Shown here: one piece after another, positions 7,333 through 14,604 of the stretch
How the letters are laid out: every line of letters begins with the position of its first letter
Position numbering within the stretch: position 1 is the stretch's first letter
DNA from: JBOFSQ01 sp051651625
Lineage (GTDB): Bacteria > Planctomycetota > Planctomycetia > Pirellulales > Thermoguttaceae
NCBI GenBank assembly: GCA_051651625.1
Contig: JBOFSQ010000072.1
Coordinates: 1 to 21,535 of the forward strand
Length of the DNA: 21,535 nucleotides
Direction of reading: 5' to 3'
Translations under genes and position numbers: made by a program
Notes under the pieces: generated by a model
Seen by the model: only the letters and a program-made list of their open reading frames with translations
What the model was told of the DNA's origin: nothing
Database searches by the model: none

Positions 7333-9555
7333 ATGGCACGCATCAGTCCTTTTGAGTGGTTTCGTCGAAATCAGACAGCAGCATTCGCATTCCTCGCGGT
7401 GATGGCGATGACGAGTTTTATCGTCCTGCCAATCGTTATGCAAATTATGAGCGACCGTAGCGGGGGAGGCGATGGGCGTCCGCTCGTGGCGAAGTGTTCG
7501 CGTTATGGCAACGTGACCGTGCAGCTTCTCGAACGCCTCCGAAATCAGCACGACACGCTCGGACGATTCTACGCCGTGCTCTACAACAACCTCGGCGGTG
7601 CTAACAACCAGCTCGGACAAACGGCACCGCTCGGCGAACTTCAAGAAATGGTGCAAGCCTTCGGACAAGTCCGCAGCGACGAAGACCTCGTCAACGACTG
7701 GCTGATGACGCAACACGGATACTCGCTCGGAATGTCCGCAAGCGAAGAGTCTATCCGTGAACACCTCCTCTCACTCACCGCTGGTGCGAAAAACGTCACC
7801 GCTGGATTCCAAAAAACACTCGCCGACATCGGACTCCCACGAAAACGATTCGACGCCGTTATCGCCGACTTTCTCGTTCTAACGCAGGTGCGGTCGCTGC
7901 TGTTCCACAATCTCTGGACGCCAACACCGTCAACAAAATGGAACGCATTTGAACGACTCCAGCGCAAAATCGCCGTCGAAGCGGCGGCGGTTCCGGTGTC
8001 ACGATACGTCGGCGAAGTTGCAGAGCCGACACGCGACGAACTCGCAAAGTTCTTCGAGGCAAACCGTCGCAACACCTTCAATCCCGAACTCGCAGAATCA
8101 GGATTCGCAATACCAAAACGACTCTCGTTCGGCTACGTCATTGCGGAACCGACAGACGAGATGATCGCCGCCGTTGACGCCGCCGCTGTCGAAAAGTATT
8201 ACGACGAAAACAAAGCGACGCTCTTCCGCCGTCCACCAAAACTTCGTGAGACACCAGAACCGCCACTCACAACTCCGGGTAGCGAACTGATTCTGCCGTC
8301 ACTCACACCTTCGGCGACGGAGCCAGATTCTGCGCCCGAAGTCGCGCCCGACGCGACGCACGAAGAGCCAGCCACGGTTGTACCGACTCCGGTCGAGCCG
8401 ACTCCCGAACCCGCAGAAACTCCGGCACCGAAAGAACCCGCCGAAGAACCAGCGACGGTTGCGTATCGTCCGGTTGTGTTCACGCAGACCGACGCCGAAC
8501 CGGCAGACGCAACACCAGCACCGTCAACAGATTCTGCCGAACCGGTTGACAACACGCCGATTGATCTCAACATTTTGTTCCGTCCGCTTTCGGAAGTTGA
8601 GTCGCAGATTCGCCACACGCTCGCGCTTGAGGCACTCGAAAAGAAGTTGCAAGTGATCGAAGATACGATGCGGAATTATCTTCTCGACTACACGCAACGC
8701 GGCGATGCAGCGGTGCGTCCCGACATTGCAAAGCTCGCGGCGGATAACGGTTTCACTTACATTGCGACGCCTGCGGCGGTCTCGATTTTCGAGGTCGAGG
8801 AGAAGTGTCCGACCGCGTTTGCCGATAGCGCAATTTGGCAACGCGTCGCGCAGTTCTATCAGCGTCCGCCGGTCAACTTTGAACCGCACCGCATTAACAG
8901 TGCTGACGGTGTTGTTGTGCTTTGGGTGACGGAGAGTTTTCAGATTCGCTATCCAGAGTTTGACGAAGTTGTGGAGACGGTGCGGCAGCGGTGGAAGGAA
9001 GTCGAGGCCCGCAAACTGGCTCGTGCCGAAGCGGAGCGTCTCGCCCAAATCGCAAAACAAAACGCGACAACTCTCGCTGACGCATTCGCGTCGCAAAATC
9101 CGCAGCCCGAAGTCGCCGCGACGGAACTGTTTTCGTGGAAGACTTATGGCGATCCGTATCTCGCTTTGCAAATGGCGCAGTGGGGAATGCCGCCGCGACT
9201 CAGCGAAGTCCACGAACGCGGTGCGGACGGCAAACCGGTCGAGAAGAATCGTGTCATCAAAAACGTTGGTGATGCGTGGATGGGTGCGGCCTACGCGCTC
9301 GGTGTCGATGGTGTTGGCGTCGCCTTTAACGAGCCGCAGACGATTGCGTATGTGATACGTTTGGTAGAGACGACGCCGCCAGTTGACGAACTCGTCCCGA
9401 AATTCCGCAGCGGTGCGCCGTGGGACTTCGACACCTCACTCTACCGGCAGCAAACGTTCCAAACGTTTGAACGCTTCCTCGCACACATACAGCAAACGTC
9501 CGGTTTTGAATGGGTTATGCCAGAATCATCGCGGCGATTGCGATATGGGGAGTGA
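7333..9555 (+). CDS. SurA/PpiD-like membrane-anchored periplasmic protein
   Basis: A 740-residue protein with one N-terminal membrane anchor (residues about 16-38, AAFAFLAVMAMTSFIVLPIV), then a long exported domain. The stretch around residues 50-190 resembles the chaperone part of PpiD/SurA. The pattern TRDELAKFFEANRRNTF and the following EKYYDENKATLF are typical of the PpiD core repeat. Residues about 305-410 are low complexity, rich in Pro, Glu, Thr and Ala. Helical segments follow that resemble the C-terminal part of PpiD. No clear parvulin isomerase domain is visible, so a folding chaperone role at the inner membrane is more likely than prolyl isomerase activity. It is transcribed alone from the promoter at 7259. 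The family call is moderate; hypothetical membrane protein is the fallback. Confidence 0.8.
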   Translation: MARISPFEWFRRNQTAAFAFLAVMAMTSFIVLPIVMQIMSDRSGGGDGRPLVAKCSRYGNVTVQLLERLRNQHDTLGRFYAVLYNNLGGANNQLGQTAPLGELQEMVQAFGQVRSDEDLVNDWLMTQHGYSLGMSASEESIREHLLSLTAGAKNVTAGFQKTLADIGLPRKRFDAVIADFLVLTQVRSLLFHNLWTPTPSTKWNAFERLQRKIAVEAAAVPVSRYVGEVAEPTRDELAKFFEANRRNTFNPELAESGFAIPKRLSFGYVIAEPTDEMIAAVDAAAVEKYYDENKATLFRRPPKLRETPEPPLTTPGSELILPSLTPSATEPDSAPEVAPDATHEEPATVVPTPVEPTPEPAETPAPKEPAEEPATVAYRPVVFTQTDAEPADATPAPSTDSAEPVDNTPIDLNILFRPLSEVESQIRHTLALEALEKKLQVIEDTMRNYLLDYTQRGDAAVRPDIAKLAADNGFTYIATPAAVSIFEVEEKCPTAFADSAIWQRVAQFYQRPPVNFEPHRINSADGVVVLWVTESFQIRYPEFDEVVETVRQRWKEVEARKLARAEAERLAQIAKQNATTLADAFASQNPQPEVAATELFSWKTYGDPYLALQMAQWGMPPRLSEVHERGADGKPVEKNRVIKNVGDAWMGAAYALGVDGVGVAFNEPQTIAYVIRLVETTPPVDELVPKFRSGAPWDFDTSLYRQQTFQTFERFLAHIQQTSGFEWVMPESSRRLRYGE

Positions 9556-9627
9556 GGCATGAGAAATCGCGGTAAACGTTCACAGGGATGATTTTCGCCT
9601 ACGTCATTCCCGCGTAGAGGAGACAGC

Positions 9628-9924
9628 ATGACAACAATTTCTCACACGCTTTCACCATCGCCAATGTTTCCCGTCGCAGACGACGAACTGGTTGATGACT
9701 TTGCAGATGACGCCTTCGTTGACGATGTTGAAGGCGACGAAATAGGTGCTGCCTTCGTGCGTTCGCGGATGATTCAGAACGAAGACGGCGAGTGGGTTTA
9801 TAATCCCACCGATGAAGACCGTGCGGCGATAGAACGTTCGGAGCGAGACTTTGCTGAAGGACGGTGGTACACGCACGAAGAGTTTATGGCGAGGATGCGC
9901 GCGTGGCGAGAAAGAAACGATTAG
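9628..9924 (+). CDS. Putative antitoxin of the adjacent ParE-like toxin
   Basis: A 98-residue protein with a very acidic N-terminal half (DDELVDDFADDAFVDDVEGDE) and a C-terminal segment EGRWYTHEEFMARMRAWRE, the helix-and-tail pattern seen in antitoxins that cap RelE/ParE toxins. No recognised DNA-binding fold is evident in the acidic half. It has a strong GAGGAG site at 9617-9622, five bases before the ATG. The gene overlaps the toxin gene by 22 bases, which is usual for type II toxin-antitoxin pairs. The function is inferred mainly from position. Confidence 0.7.
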   Translation: MTTISHTLSPSPMFPVADDELVDDFADDAFVDDVEGDEIGAAFVRSRMIQNEDGEWVYNPTDEDRAAIERSERDFAEGRWYTHEEFMARMRAWRERND

Positions 9925-10196
9925 CATGGTCGGTGGCGGCGACGAAAGAATGGACAGCGATCTTGACTTACTACGAAGCGAGAAACGGTTCGCCACGCTA
10001 CGGAGATAGTCTAACGCAAAATATCCTTCGCCGCTTGGATTGGGTTCAACAAGGTTTGACCCAAGGGCAGAAGATCGCAATTAAAGGAGTGCGAATGATT
10101 TGTCAAGATGCTGTTGTTGTGCTCTACAAAGAAGACGCAACGACCATTCGAGTCGTGCGGGTTTTTGATGCTCGCCGAGATGTGAAGTTTTTGTAA
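9903..10196 (+). CDS. RelE/ParE family toxin
   Basis: About 97 residues. The N-terminal WSVAATKEWTAILTYYEARNG pattern, the middle helix QNILRRLDWVQQG and the C-terminal strands VVLYKEDATTIRVVRVFDARRD match the small RelE/ParE fold. Family members poison either gyrase or ribosome-bound mRNA; which applies here is not clear. The GTG at 9903 (start MARKKRLAWS) is preferred over the upstream ATG at 9864. It gives the normal family length and has a GAGG eight bases upstream, whereas the earlier start lies deep inside the antitoxin. The stop is followed within 13 bases by repeat copy B. Confidence 0.82.
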   Translation: MARKKRLAWSVAATKEWTAILTYYEARNGSPRYGDSLTQNILRRLDWVQQGLTQGQKIAIKGVRMICQDAVVVLYKEDATTIRVVRVFDARRDVKFL

Positions 10197-10208
10197 TCGT
10201 GTTCTCGT

Positions 10209-10356
10209 GTCCGTCATTCCCGCGTAGGCGGGAATCCATCCTGAAGGCACTTCGTTGATGCTATGTCTGTGTTGATTCGGGCACTCGCTTACGCTTCGTG
10301 TTCTTATTCACTCGCTTACGCTTCCCGCTCTGATTCGTGTTCTGATTCTGGTTCGT
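10209..10356 (+). repeat. Composite dispersed repeat, copy B
   Basis: In order there are GTCCGTCATTCCCGC with its palindrome partner GCGGGAATCCATCC, a conserved block CACTTCGTTGATGCTATG, and then CACTCGCTTAC cores at 10282 and 10309 followed by decaying TCTGATTCGTGT units. It is the inverted counterpart of copy A at 5222-5371 and matches it over roughly 100 bases with few differences. An ATG at 10263 opens a 40-codon frame through the repeat that runs past the epimerase start in another frame; it is not called as a gene. Confidence 0.85.
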
Positions 10357-10359
10357 GTT

Positions 10360-11352
10360 ATGCTCTCTCTTGTCACAGGTGGTAGTGGATTTCTTGGCGG
10401 TGCGATTGTTCGTGCGCTGGTGGAGCGTGGTGACAGTGTTCGGGTTTTGGTTCGCCGCGACGTGCCAGAACTTTCTGCGCTCGGTGCTCAAGTTGTGTAC
10501 GGCGACATCACCGACCGCGATGCGGTCGGTGCGGCGTGTGCGAATTGCGATGTCGTCTATCACACCGCGGCGATAGCCGGAATTACTTGTCGCTGGAAAC
10601 CGTTCTACGAAACCAACACGCTCGGAACATACAACGTCATCGACGGCTGTTTAAGGCACGGAGTTCAGAAACTTGTCTACACGAGTAGTCCGAGTGTGAC
10701 GTTCGATGGTTCGCCGCAACGAAACGTTAACGAGACAGTGCCATATCCGACGCGGTGGCTCGCACACTATCCGCACAGCAAGGCACTCGCCGAACGCGCG
10801 GTGCTCGAAGTACACGGCGAAAAACTTGCGACGTGTGCGCTGCGTCCGCATTTGATTTGGGGCACGGGAGACCGTCATCTCATCCCGCGACTGTTAGACC
10901 GCGCACGATGTGGACGACTGATGCGAGTCGGCGATGGCAAAAATCTCATCGACACGATCTACATCGACAACGCCGCCAGCGCGCACCTAAAGGCCGCAGA
11001 CGCACTCACGCAAAACAGTGTTGTCGGCGGGAAGGCATATTTTTTATCGCAGGGCGAACCGGTTGTTTGCTGGGATTGGATCGACGAACTCCTCGCGCTC
11101 CACAACTTGCCGCCGGTACGTCGCCGCATTTCGTACCGTTTCGCGTGGACAATCGGTGCGATGTTGGAAAGTTTTTACACGGTTTCGCGTCCGTCGCGTG
11201 AACCGCCGATGACGCGATTCCTCGCCGCGCAGCTTGCACTCGACCACTACTTCGACATCACCGCCGCCCGCAAAGATTTTGGTTACGCACCGCTCATCTC
11301 AACCGCCGAAGGAATGCGGCGATTGGTTCAACAATCAGAGCGGGAAGCGTAA
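10360..11352 (+). CDS. NAD-dependent epimerase/dehydratase (extended SDR family)
   Basis: A 330-residue extended short-chain dehydrogenase. The N-terminal Rossmann loop reads TGGSGFLG (G7, G10, G13), the acidic turn is GDITD, the serine stretch is YTSSPS, and the catalytic pair Y137 and K141 lies in YPHSK. The C-terminal half has RPHLIWGTGDRHLIPRL, typical of the 3-beta-hydroxysteroid dehydrogenase/isomerase-like and HpnA-like branches. The substrate is therefore likely a sugar nucleotide or a polycyclic lipid; this cannot be settled by eye. The ATG at 10360 lies at the edge of repeat copy B. The last residues (SEREA) and the TAA stop are encoded by repeat copy C, so the native C-terminus may have been replaced. 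Confidence 0.9.
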   Translation: MLSLVTGGSGFLGGAIVRALVERGDSVRVLVRRDVPELSALGAQVVYGDITDRDAVGAACANCDVVYHTAAIAGITCRWKPFYETNTLGTYNVIDGCLRHGVQKLVYTSSPSVTFDGSPQRNVNETVPYPTRWLAHYPHSKALAERAVLEVHGEKLATCALRPHLIWGTGDRHLIPRLLDRARCGRLMRVGDGKNLIDTIYIDNAASAHLKAADALTQNSVVGGKAYFLSQGEPVVCWDWIDELLALHNLPPVRRRISYRFAWTIGAMLESFYTVSRPSREPPMTRFLAAQLALDHYFDITAARKDFGYAPLISTAEGMRRLVQQSEREA

Positions 11353-11370
11353 GCGAGGTGACCGAATCAG
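11333..11370 (+). repeat. Dispersed repeat, copy C, carrying the epimerase stop codon
   Basis: AATCAGAGCGGGAAGC, then GTAAGCGA-G-GTG (core with one inserted G), then ACCGAATCAG. The TAA inside the core ends the epimerase frame at 11352. An in-frame GTG in the same repeat would extend the Fic protein by 15 residues. Confidence 0.8.
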
Positions 11371-11402
11371 GTGTGAACGCCTACGAGGCGTGGAGCATAT
11401 CA

Positions 11403-12548
11403 ATGAAGTTTGAAGCGTTTATTTCCGGCAGTTACAAACAGCAGTATCAGTACAAGAGTTTTCAGCCAGCGACTATAAATCGCGTTTGGTTTTGGGAAGA
11501 CCCGCGCATCAACGTATTGCTGGAGAGAGCAACGCAAGCCCTCGGCGAACTGAACGCCTTCACTTTGATTGTTCCTGATGTAGACATTTTTATACGAATG
11601 CACATTATCAAAGAGGCAAACACATCGAGCCGCATTGAGGGGACTCGCACCGAAATTGACGAGGCGGTGTTGGACGAAGAAGCGATTCTGCCGGAACGCC
11701 GCGACGATTGGCGCGAAGTGCAGAATTATGTACAGGCGATGAACACCGCTATTGACGAGTTGCAAACTGTGCCGCTGTCGTTGCGATTGCTGCGGCACAC
11801 GCACGAGATACTGATGCAGGGCGTTCGCGGTGAACACAAAACGCCGGGCGAATTTCGTCGCAGCCAGAATTGGATTGGTGGATCGAGTCTGGTCGATGCG
11901 GCGTTCATCCCGCCACACCACGACGACTTGCCCGACTTGCTGACCGACCTCGAAGCGTTTTGGCACAACGAAAACATTGCCGTTCCACACCTTGTACGCT
12001 GTGCATTGAGTCACTATCAGTTTGAGACCATTCACCCATTTTTGGACGGCAATGGGCGCATCGGGCGATTGTTGATCACGTTGTATCTTGTCAGCCACCG
12101 TTTGCTGTACAAGCCATCGCTCTATCTTTCCGCGCACTTTGAAAAATATCGCGGCGACTACTACGACGCCCTGACGCGGGTGCGTGAGTCCAACGACATA
12201 GGACACTGGGTACGTTTTTTTTTGCAGGCGATAGTCGAGACCGCCGAGAGCGGCAAAAAGACATTTCAGCGTATTCTTGCACTTCGTCAGGAGCTTCATA
12301 CCGAAGTTGTTAAAATGGGTCGCCGCGCCGAACATGCCCAGCAGTTGCTCGCCTACCTTTATGGCACTCCGAAAATCACCGTAAACGAGGCGATGGAACT
12401 GCTCAAAATAAAGTATCTGTCAGCAAACCGCCTCGTATCGGCCCTCGTCGAGATGGGCATTTTGCAGGAAATAACCGGCGGTCAAAGAAACCGACAGTTC
12501 ATCTTTCGGAAGTATGTTAACATTTTCGAGGTCGAAAGTGAAATATAG
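11403..12548 (+). CDS. Fic family protein (probable AMP-transferase) with C-terminal winged helix
   Basis: A 381-residue Fic-domain protein. The catalytic motif HPFLDGNGRIGR (H211 to R222) is complete, so transfer of AMP or a related group to a target protein is expected. Ahead of it, SSRIEG (S75 to G80) matches the (S/T)xxxE(G/N) inhibitory motif on the N-terminal side, as in class II Fic proteins, with E79 as the autoinhibitory glutamate. The C-terminal 70 residues (ITVNEAMELLKIKYLSANRLVSALVEMGIL) form a winged-helix-like domain, common in stand-alone Fic proteins that control their own expression. The ATG at 11403 is preferred to the GTG at 11358 because the latter lies in a repeat. No separate antitoxin is seen. 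Target unknown. Confidence 0.93.
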   Translation: MKFEAFISGSYKQQYQYKSFQPATINRVWFWEDPRINVLLERATQALGELNAFTLIVPDVDIFIRMHIIKEANTSSRIEGTRTEIDEAVLDEEAILPERRDDWREVQNYVQAMNTAIDELQTVPLSLRLLRHTHEILMQGVRGEHKTPGEFRRSQNWIGGSSLVDAAFIPPHHDDLPDLLTDLEAFWHNENIAVPHLVRCALSHYQFETIHPFLDGNGRIGRLLITLYLVSHRLLYKPSLYLSAHFEKYRGDYYDALTRVRESNDIGHWVRFFLQAIVETAESGKKTFQRILALRQELHTEVVKMGRRAEHAQQLLAYLYGTPKITVNEAMELLKIKYLSANRLVSALVEMGILQEITGGQRNRQFIFRKYVNIFEVESEI

Positions 12549-12553
12549 ATTTT

Positions 12554-12588
12554 CTTATTATCTTTTCGCCGCCTGAAATGATAATAAG
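12554..12588. repeat. AT-rich inverted repeat after the Fic gene
   Basis: CTTATTATC at 12554-12562 and GATAATAAG at 12580-12588 pair perfectly around a 17-base loop, six bases after the Fic stop. It may be a weak terminator or an operator for the Fic winged-helix domain; neither is shown. Confidence 0.4.
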
Positions 12589-12667
12589 GATGGCTCTACG
12601 CTGGTTTCGGGTTGATACTTTTTTGGATACCTGTCAATTTTCGCAACTGTACATGATTTTTGAGGAG

Positions 12668-12832
12668 TCTCACACAAAGGCACGAAGTACACGAAGAGCA
12701 CAAAGGACGTTTTCAACTTCAATCCTCTTCGTGTCCTTTGCGTTCTTTGCGCCTTTGTGCGAAAAAAAAGAGCCGCTCGAAAAGTATGCGATCATGCTTC
12801 GTGCCTTTGTGCCTTCGTGTGAGAAAAAAAGA
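12668..12832. repeat. CACAAAGGCACGAAG-type inverted repeat element in a gene-free stretch
   Basis: The 343 bases between the Fic gene and hisS hold no believable gene. A left arm at 12673-12708 (CACAAAGGCACGAAG and relatives) is repeated in imperfect inverse at 12725-12760, and again at 12797-12832 ending GTGTGAGAAAA, which mirrors the GTCTCACAC at the left edge. Purine-rich and pyrimidine-rich arms of this kind are a common intergenic repeat in many bacteria. Translated, it gives frames rich in Arg and Lys that are often miscalled as proteins. A related fragment (CTTCGTACCTTCGTGTGAG) lies at about 14302-14320 downstream of hisS. Confidence 0.75.
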
Positions 12833-12891
12833 ACATCGCGTAAACGCAAAATCAGTGAACGCTTACTCAACAAAACCAAAAGGCCCACCAA

Positions 12892-14235
12892 ATGATCCAG
12901 CCTCGCACACTCAAAGGTTTCCGCGATTTTCTCCCTGAAACGATGTTGCCGCGTGAAGAACTGCTCACGCGGTTCACGAACGTTTATCGTTCTTACGGAT
13001 TCGTTCCGATAGACACGCCGGTACTTGAGTACCTCGAAGTCTTGACGGGAAAAGGGAGCGACGAGACCGACAAACAACTCTATAAGTTCACCGACCACGG
13101 CGGGCGCGAAGTCGGGATGCGATTTGACCTCACGGTTCCGTTTGCACGTTTCGCGGCGCAACATATCGGTACGCTCGGCGTCCCGTTCAAGCGGTATCAC
13201 ATGGCGAAAGTATGGCGCGGCGAGAACACGCAGGCCGGACGTTACCGCGAGTTCGTGCAGTGCGACTTTGACACCATCGGCACTACATCTCTCGCGTCCG
13301 ACATCGAAACCGCACTCGTCTTGAACGACGCACTCGAACGGATCGATCTCGTCACCGGTGCGACGTTTACGTCGTTCAAGATTCGGATCAACAATCGCAA
13401 AGTGCTAACGGGGTTGTTGGAGAAACTCGGTCTTGCGGATCGGAGCGTTGCGGTACTTCGTGCGCTCGACAAACTTGCGAAGGTCGGCGCGCGTGGCGTC
13501 GCCGATGAGATGACGCAAACCGCAAACGCAACGCCCGAACAAATCGACGCGCTCTTACAACTCGCGTCGCTTCGCAGCGGCGGCGAGACGAACATCGACA
13601 ACGACACAATTCTCGCGTCTGCAACATCGCTCTTGTCGGGGAACGCGCTCGGACTCGAAGGGATCGCTGCCTTACGCGACTTGCTTTCGGCGACGGAATC
13701 GGCGGGCGTTCCGCGCGAACGGATCGTGATTGACGTTTCGATAGCACGCGGTCTCGACTACTACACTTCGACGATTTACGAAACGTTTCTCGACGCGATG
13801 CCGGAGATCGGCTCGGTTGCGAGTGGTGGTCGTTACGACAATCTTGCGGGGATGTTCACGAAGCAGTCGCTTCCGGGCGTGGGCGCGTCGATTGGTCTTG
13901 ACCGACTCCTTGCGGCGATGGAGCAACTCGGAATGTTACCGCAGAGCGCGACGGCGGCGCGGGTTTTCATTCCGTTTTTTGTAGCGTCGCGTCTCGGCGA
14001 TTATCTTCGCATTGCAGCGGAACTTCGTCGCGCGGGCGTGGCGGTTGAACTTTTTCCAGAGCCAAAAAAACTTGGCGTACAACTCAAGTACGCCGACAAA
14101 AAAGGGTTCCTCTGGGCGATCATCATCGGCGACGACGAGTTCGCATCGCAAACCGCGCAGGTTAAAGACCTCGTTTCGGGCGAGACTGTCGCCGTCCCAT
14201 TTCTTGAACTTTCGATATACATGGGCAAGAAGTAG
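12892..14235 (+). CDS. hisS: Histidine-tRNA ligase
   Basis: A class II aminoacyl-tRNA synthetase that charges tRNA-His. It begins with the family signature RTLKGFRDFLP. Motif 1 follows, with FDLTVPFARF; motif 2 is YHMAKVWRGENTQAGRYREFVQCDFD. The histidine-specific segments are RGLDYYTSTIYE and ASGGRYDNL, and motif 3 is GVGASIGLDRLL. The C-terminal anticodon-binding domain runs from about residue 350 to the end. Length is 447 residues, close to the usual 420-450. An AAAAGG lies at 12878-12883, eight bases before the ATG. A hairpin follows the stop, so it is probably a single-gene unit. Confidence 0.97.
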   Translation: MIQPRTLKGFRDFLPETMLPREELLTRFTNVYRSYGFVPIDTPVLEYLEVLTGKGSDETDKQLYKFTDHGGREVGMRFDLTVPFARFAAQHIGTLGVPFKRYHMAKVWRGENTQAGRYREFVQCDFDTIGTTSLASDIETALVLNDALERIDLVTGATFTSFKIRINNRKVLTGLLEKLGLADRSVAVLRALDKLAKVGARGVADEMTQTANATPEQIDALLQLASLRSGGETNIDNDTILASATSLLSGNALGLEGIAALRDLLSATESAGVPRERIVIDVSIARGLDYYTSTIYETFLDAMPEIGSVASGGRYDNLAGMFTKQSLPGVGASIGLDRLLAAMEQLGMLPQSATAARVFIPFFVASRLGDYLRIAAELRRAGVAVELFPEPKKLGVQLKYADKKGFLWAIIIGDDEFASQTAQVKDLVSGETVAVPFLELSIYMGKK

Positions 14236-14245
14236 GAGAGAGCAA

Positions 14246-14284
14246 GGAAAACGCGGAAATCTACACTTCCGTGTTTTCCGCGTT
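14246..14284 (+). terminator. Hairpin after hisS, probable terminator
   Basis: GGAAAACGCGGAA (14246-14258) pairs with TTCCGTGTTTTCC (14267-14279) with one G-T wobble and an eight-base loop. An alternative pairing uses TTTCCGCGTT at 14275-14284. It begins eleven bases after the hisS stop. There is no strong T-run after it. Confidence 0.5.
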
Positions 14285-14357
14285 AAAATGCTTGTTCGTG
14301 GCTTCGTACCTTCGTGTGAGGCTCCTCGAAAACTTGTTAGCGAACTGGAGTCCCCCC

Positions 14358-14386
14358 TCGACGCGGTGCCAAGTTTCGTGTAGAAT
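14358..14386 (+). promoter_or_regulatory. Possible promoter of the initiator tRNA gene
   Basis: TCGACG (14358-14363), a 17-base spacer and TAGAAT (14381-14386). Transcription would begin roughly 15 bases ahead of the tRNA. The -35 box matches only four of six, so this rests mainly on the -10 box and its position. Confidence 0.45.
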
Positions 14387-14408
14387 CCCGCCTCTCTTGT
14401 TTTCTTGT

Positions 14409-14482
<74 letters not shown>

Positions 14483-14510
14483 TTCTGACGAAACCACGGC
14501 GAACATCAAT

Positions 14511-14604
14511 TCGGGGCACTCGTTTCGTATTCTGATTGGTCACCCGCTTACGCTTCGTGTTCTGATTTGGGCACTCGCTTACGCTTCGTGTTCTGATTCG
14601 GTCG
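14511..14604 (-). repeat. Dispersed repeat, copy D, carrying the cyclase stop codon
   Basis: Three units in the CACTCGCTTAC orientation lie here: a decayed one at about 14517, one at 14541 with CACCCGCTTAC, and an intact core at 14572-14582, separated by TTCTGATT-type spacers. The TTA at 14579-14581 is the stop of the terpene-cyclase-like gene on the minus strand, and its last codons (SEHEA) come from the repeat. Confidence 0.8.

Noticed and set aside
5222..10356. A complete insertion sequence or composite transposon
   Set aside because: No transposase or integrase gene lies between or within the inverted composite repeats, and no target duplication is evident.
10263..10385. Forty-codon frame led by the ATG inside repeat copy B
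   Set aside because: Wholly repeat-derived at first and then out of frame with the epimerase; no ribosome site. Kept only as part of the repeat-extension finding.
11400..12335. Minus-strand open frame of 311 codons
   Set aside because: Antisense shadow of the Fic gene, which has an intact catalytic motif in the other strand.
12578..12895. Open frame of 105 codons between the Fic gene and hisS
   Set aside because: Its Arg/Lys-rich product (HTKARSTRRAQR) is a translation of the CACAAAGG-type repeat, the frame has no ribosome site, and it runs into the hisS start.
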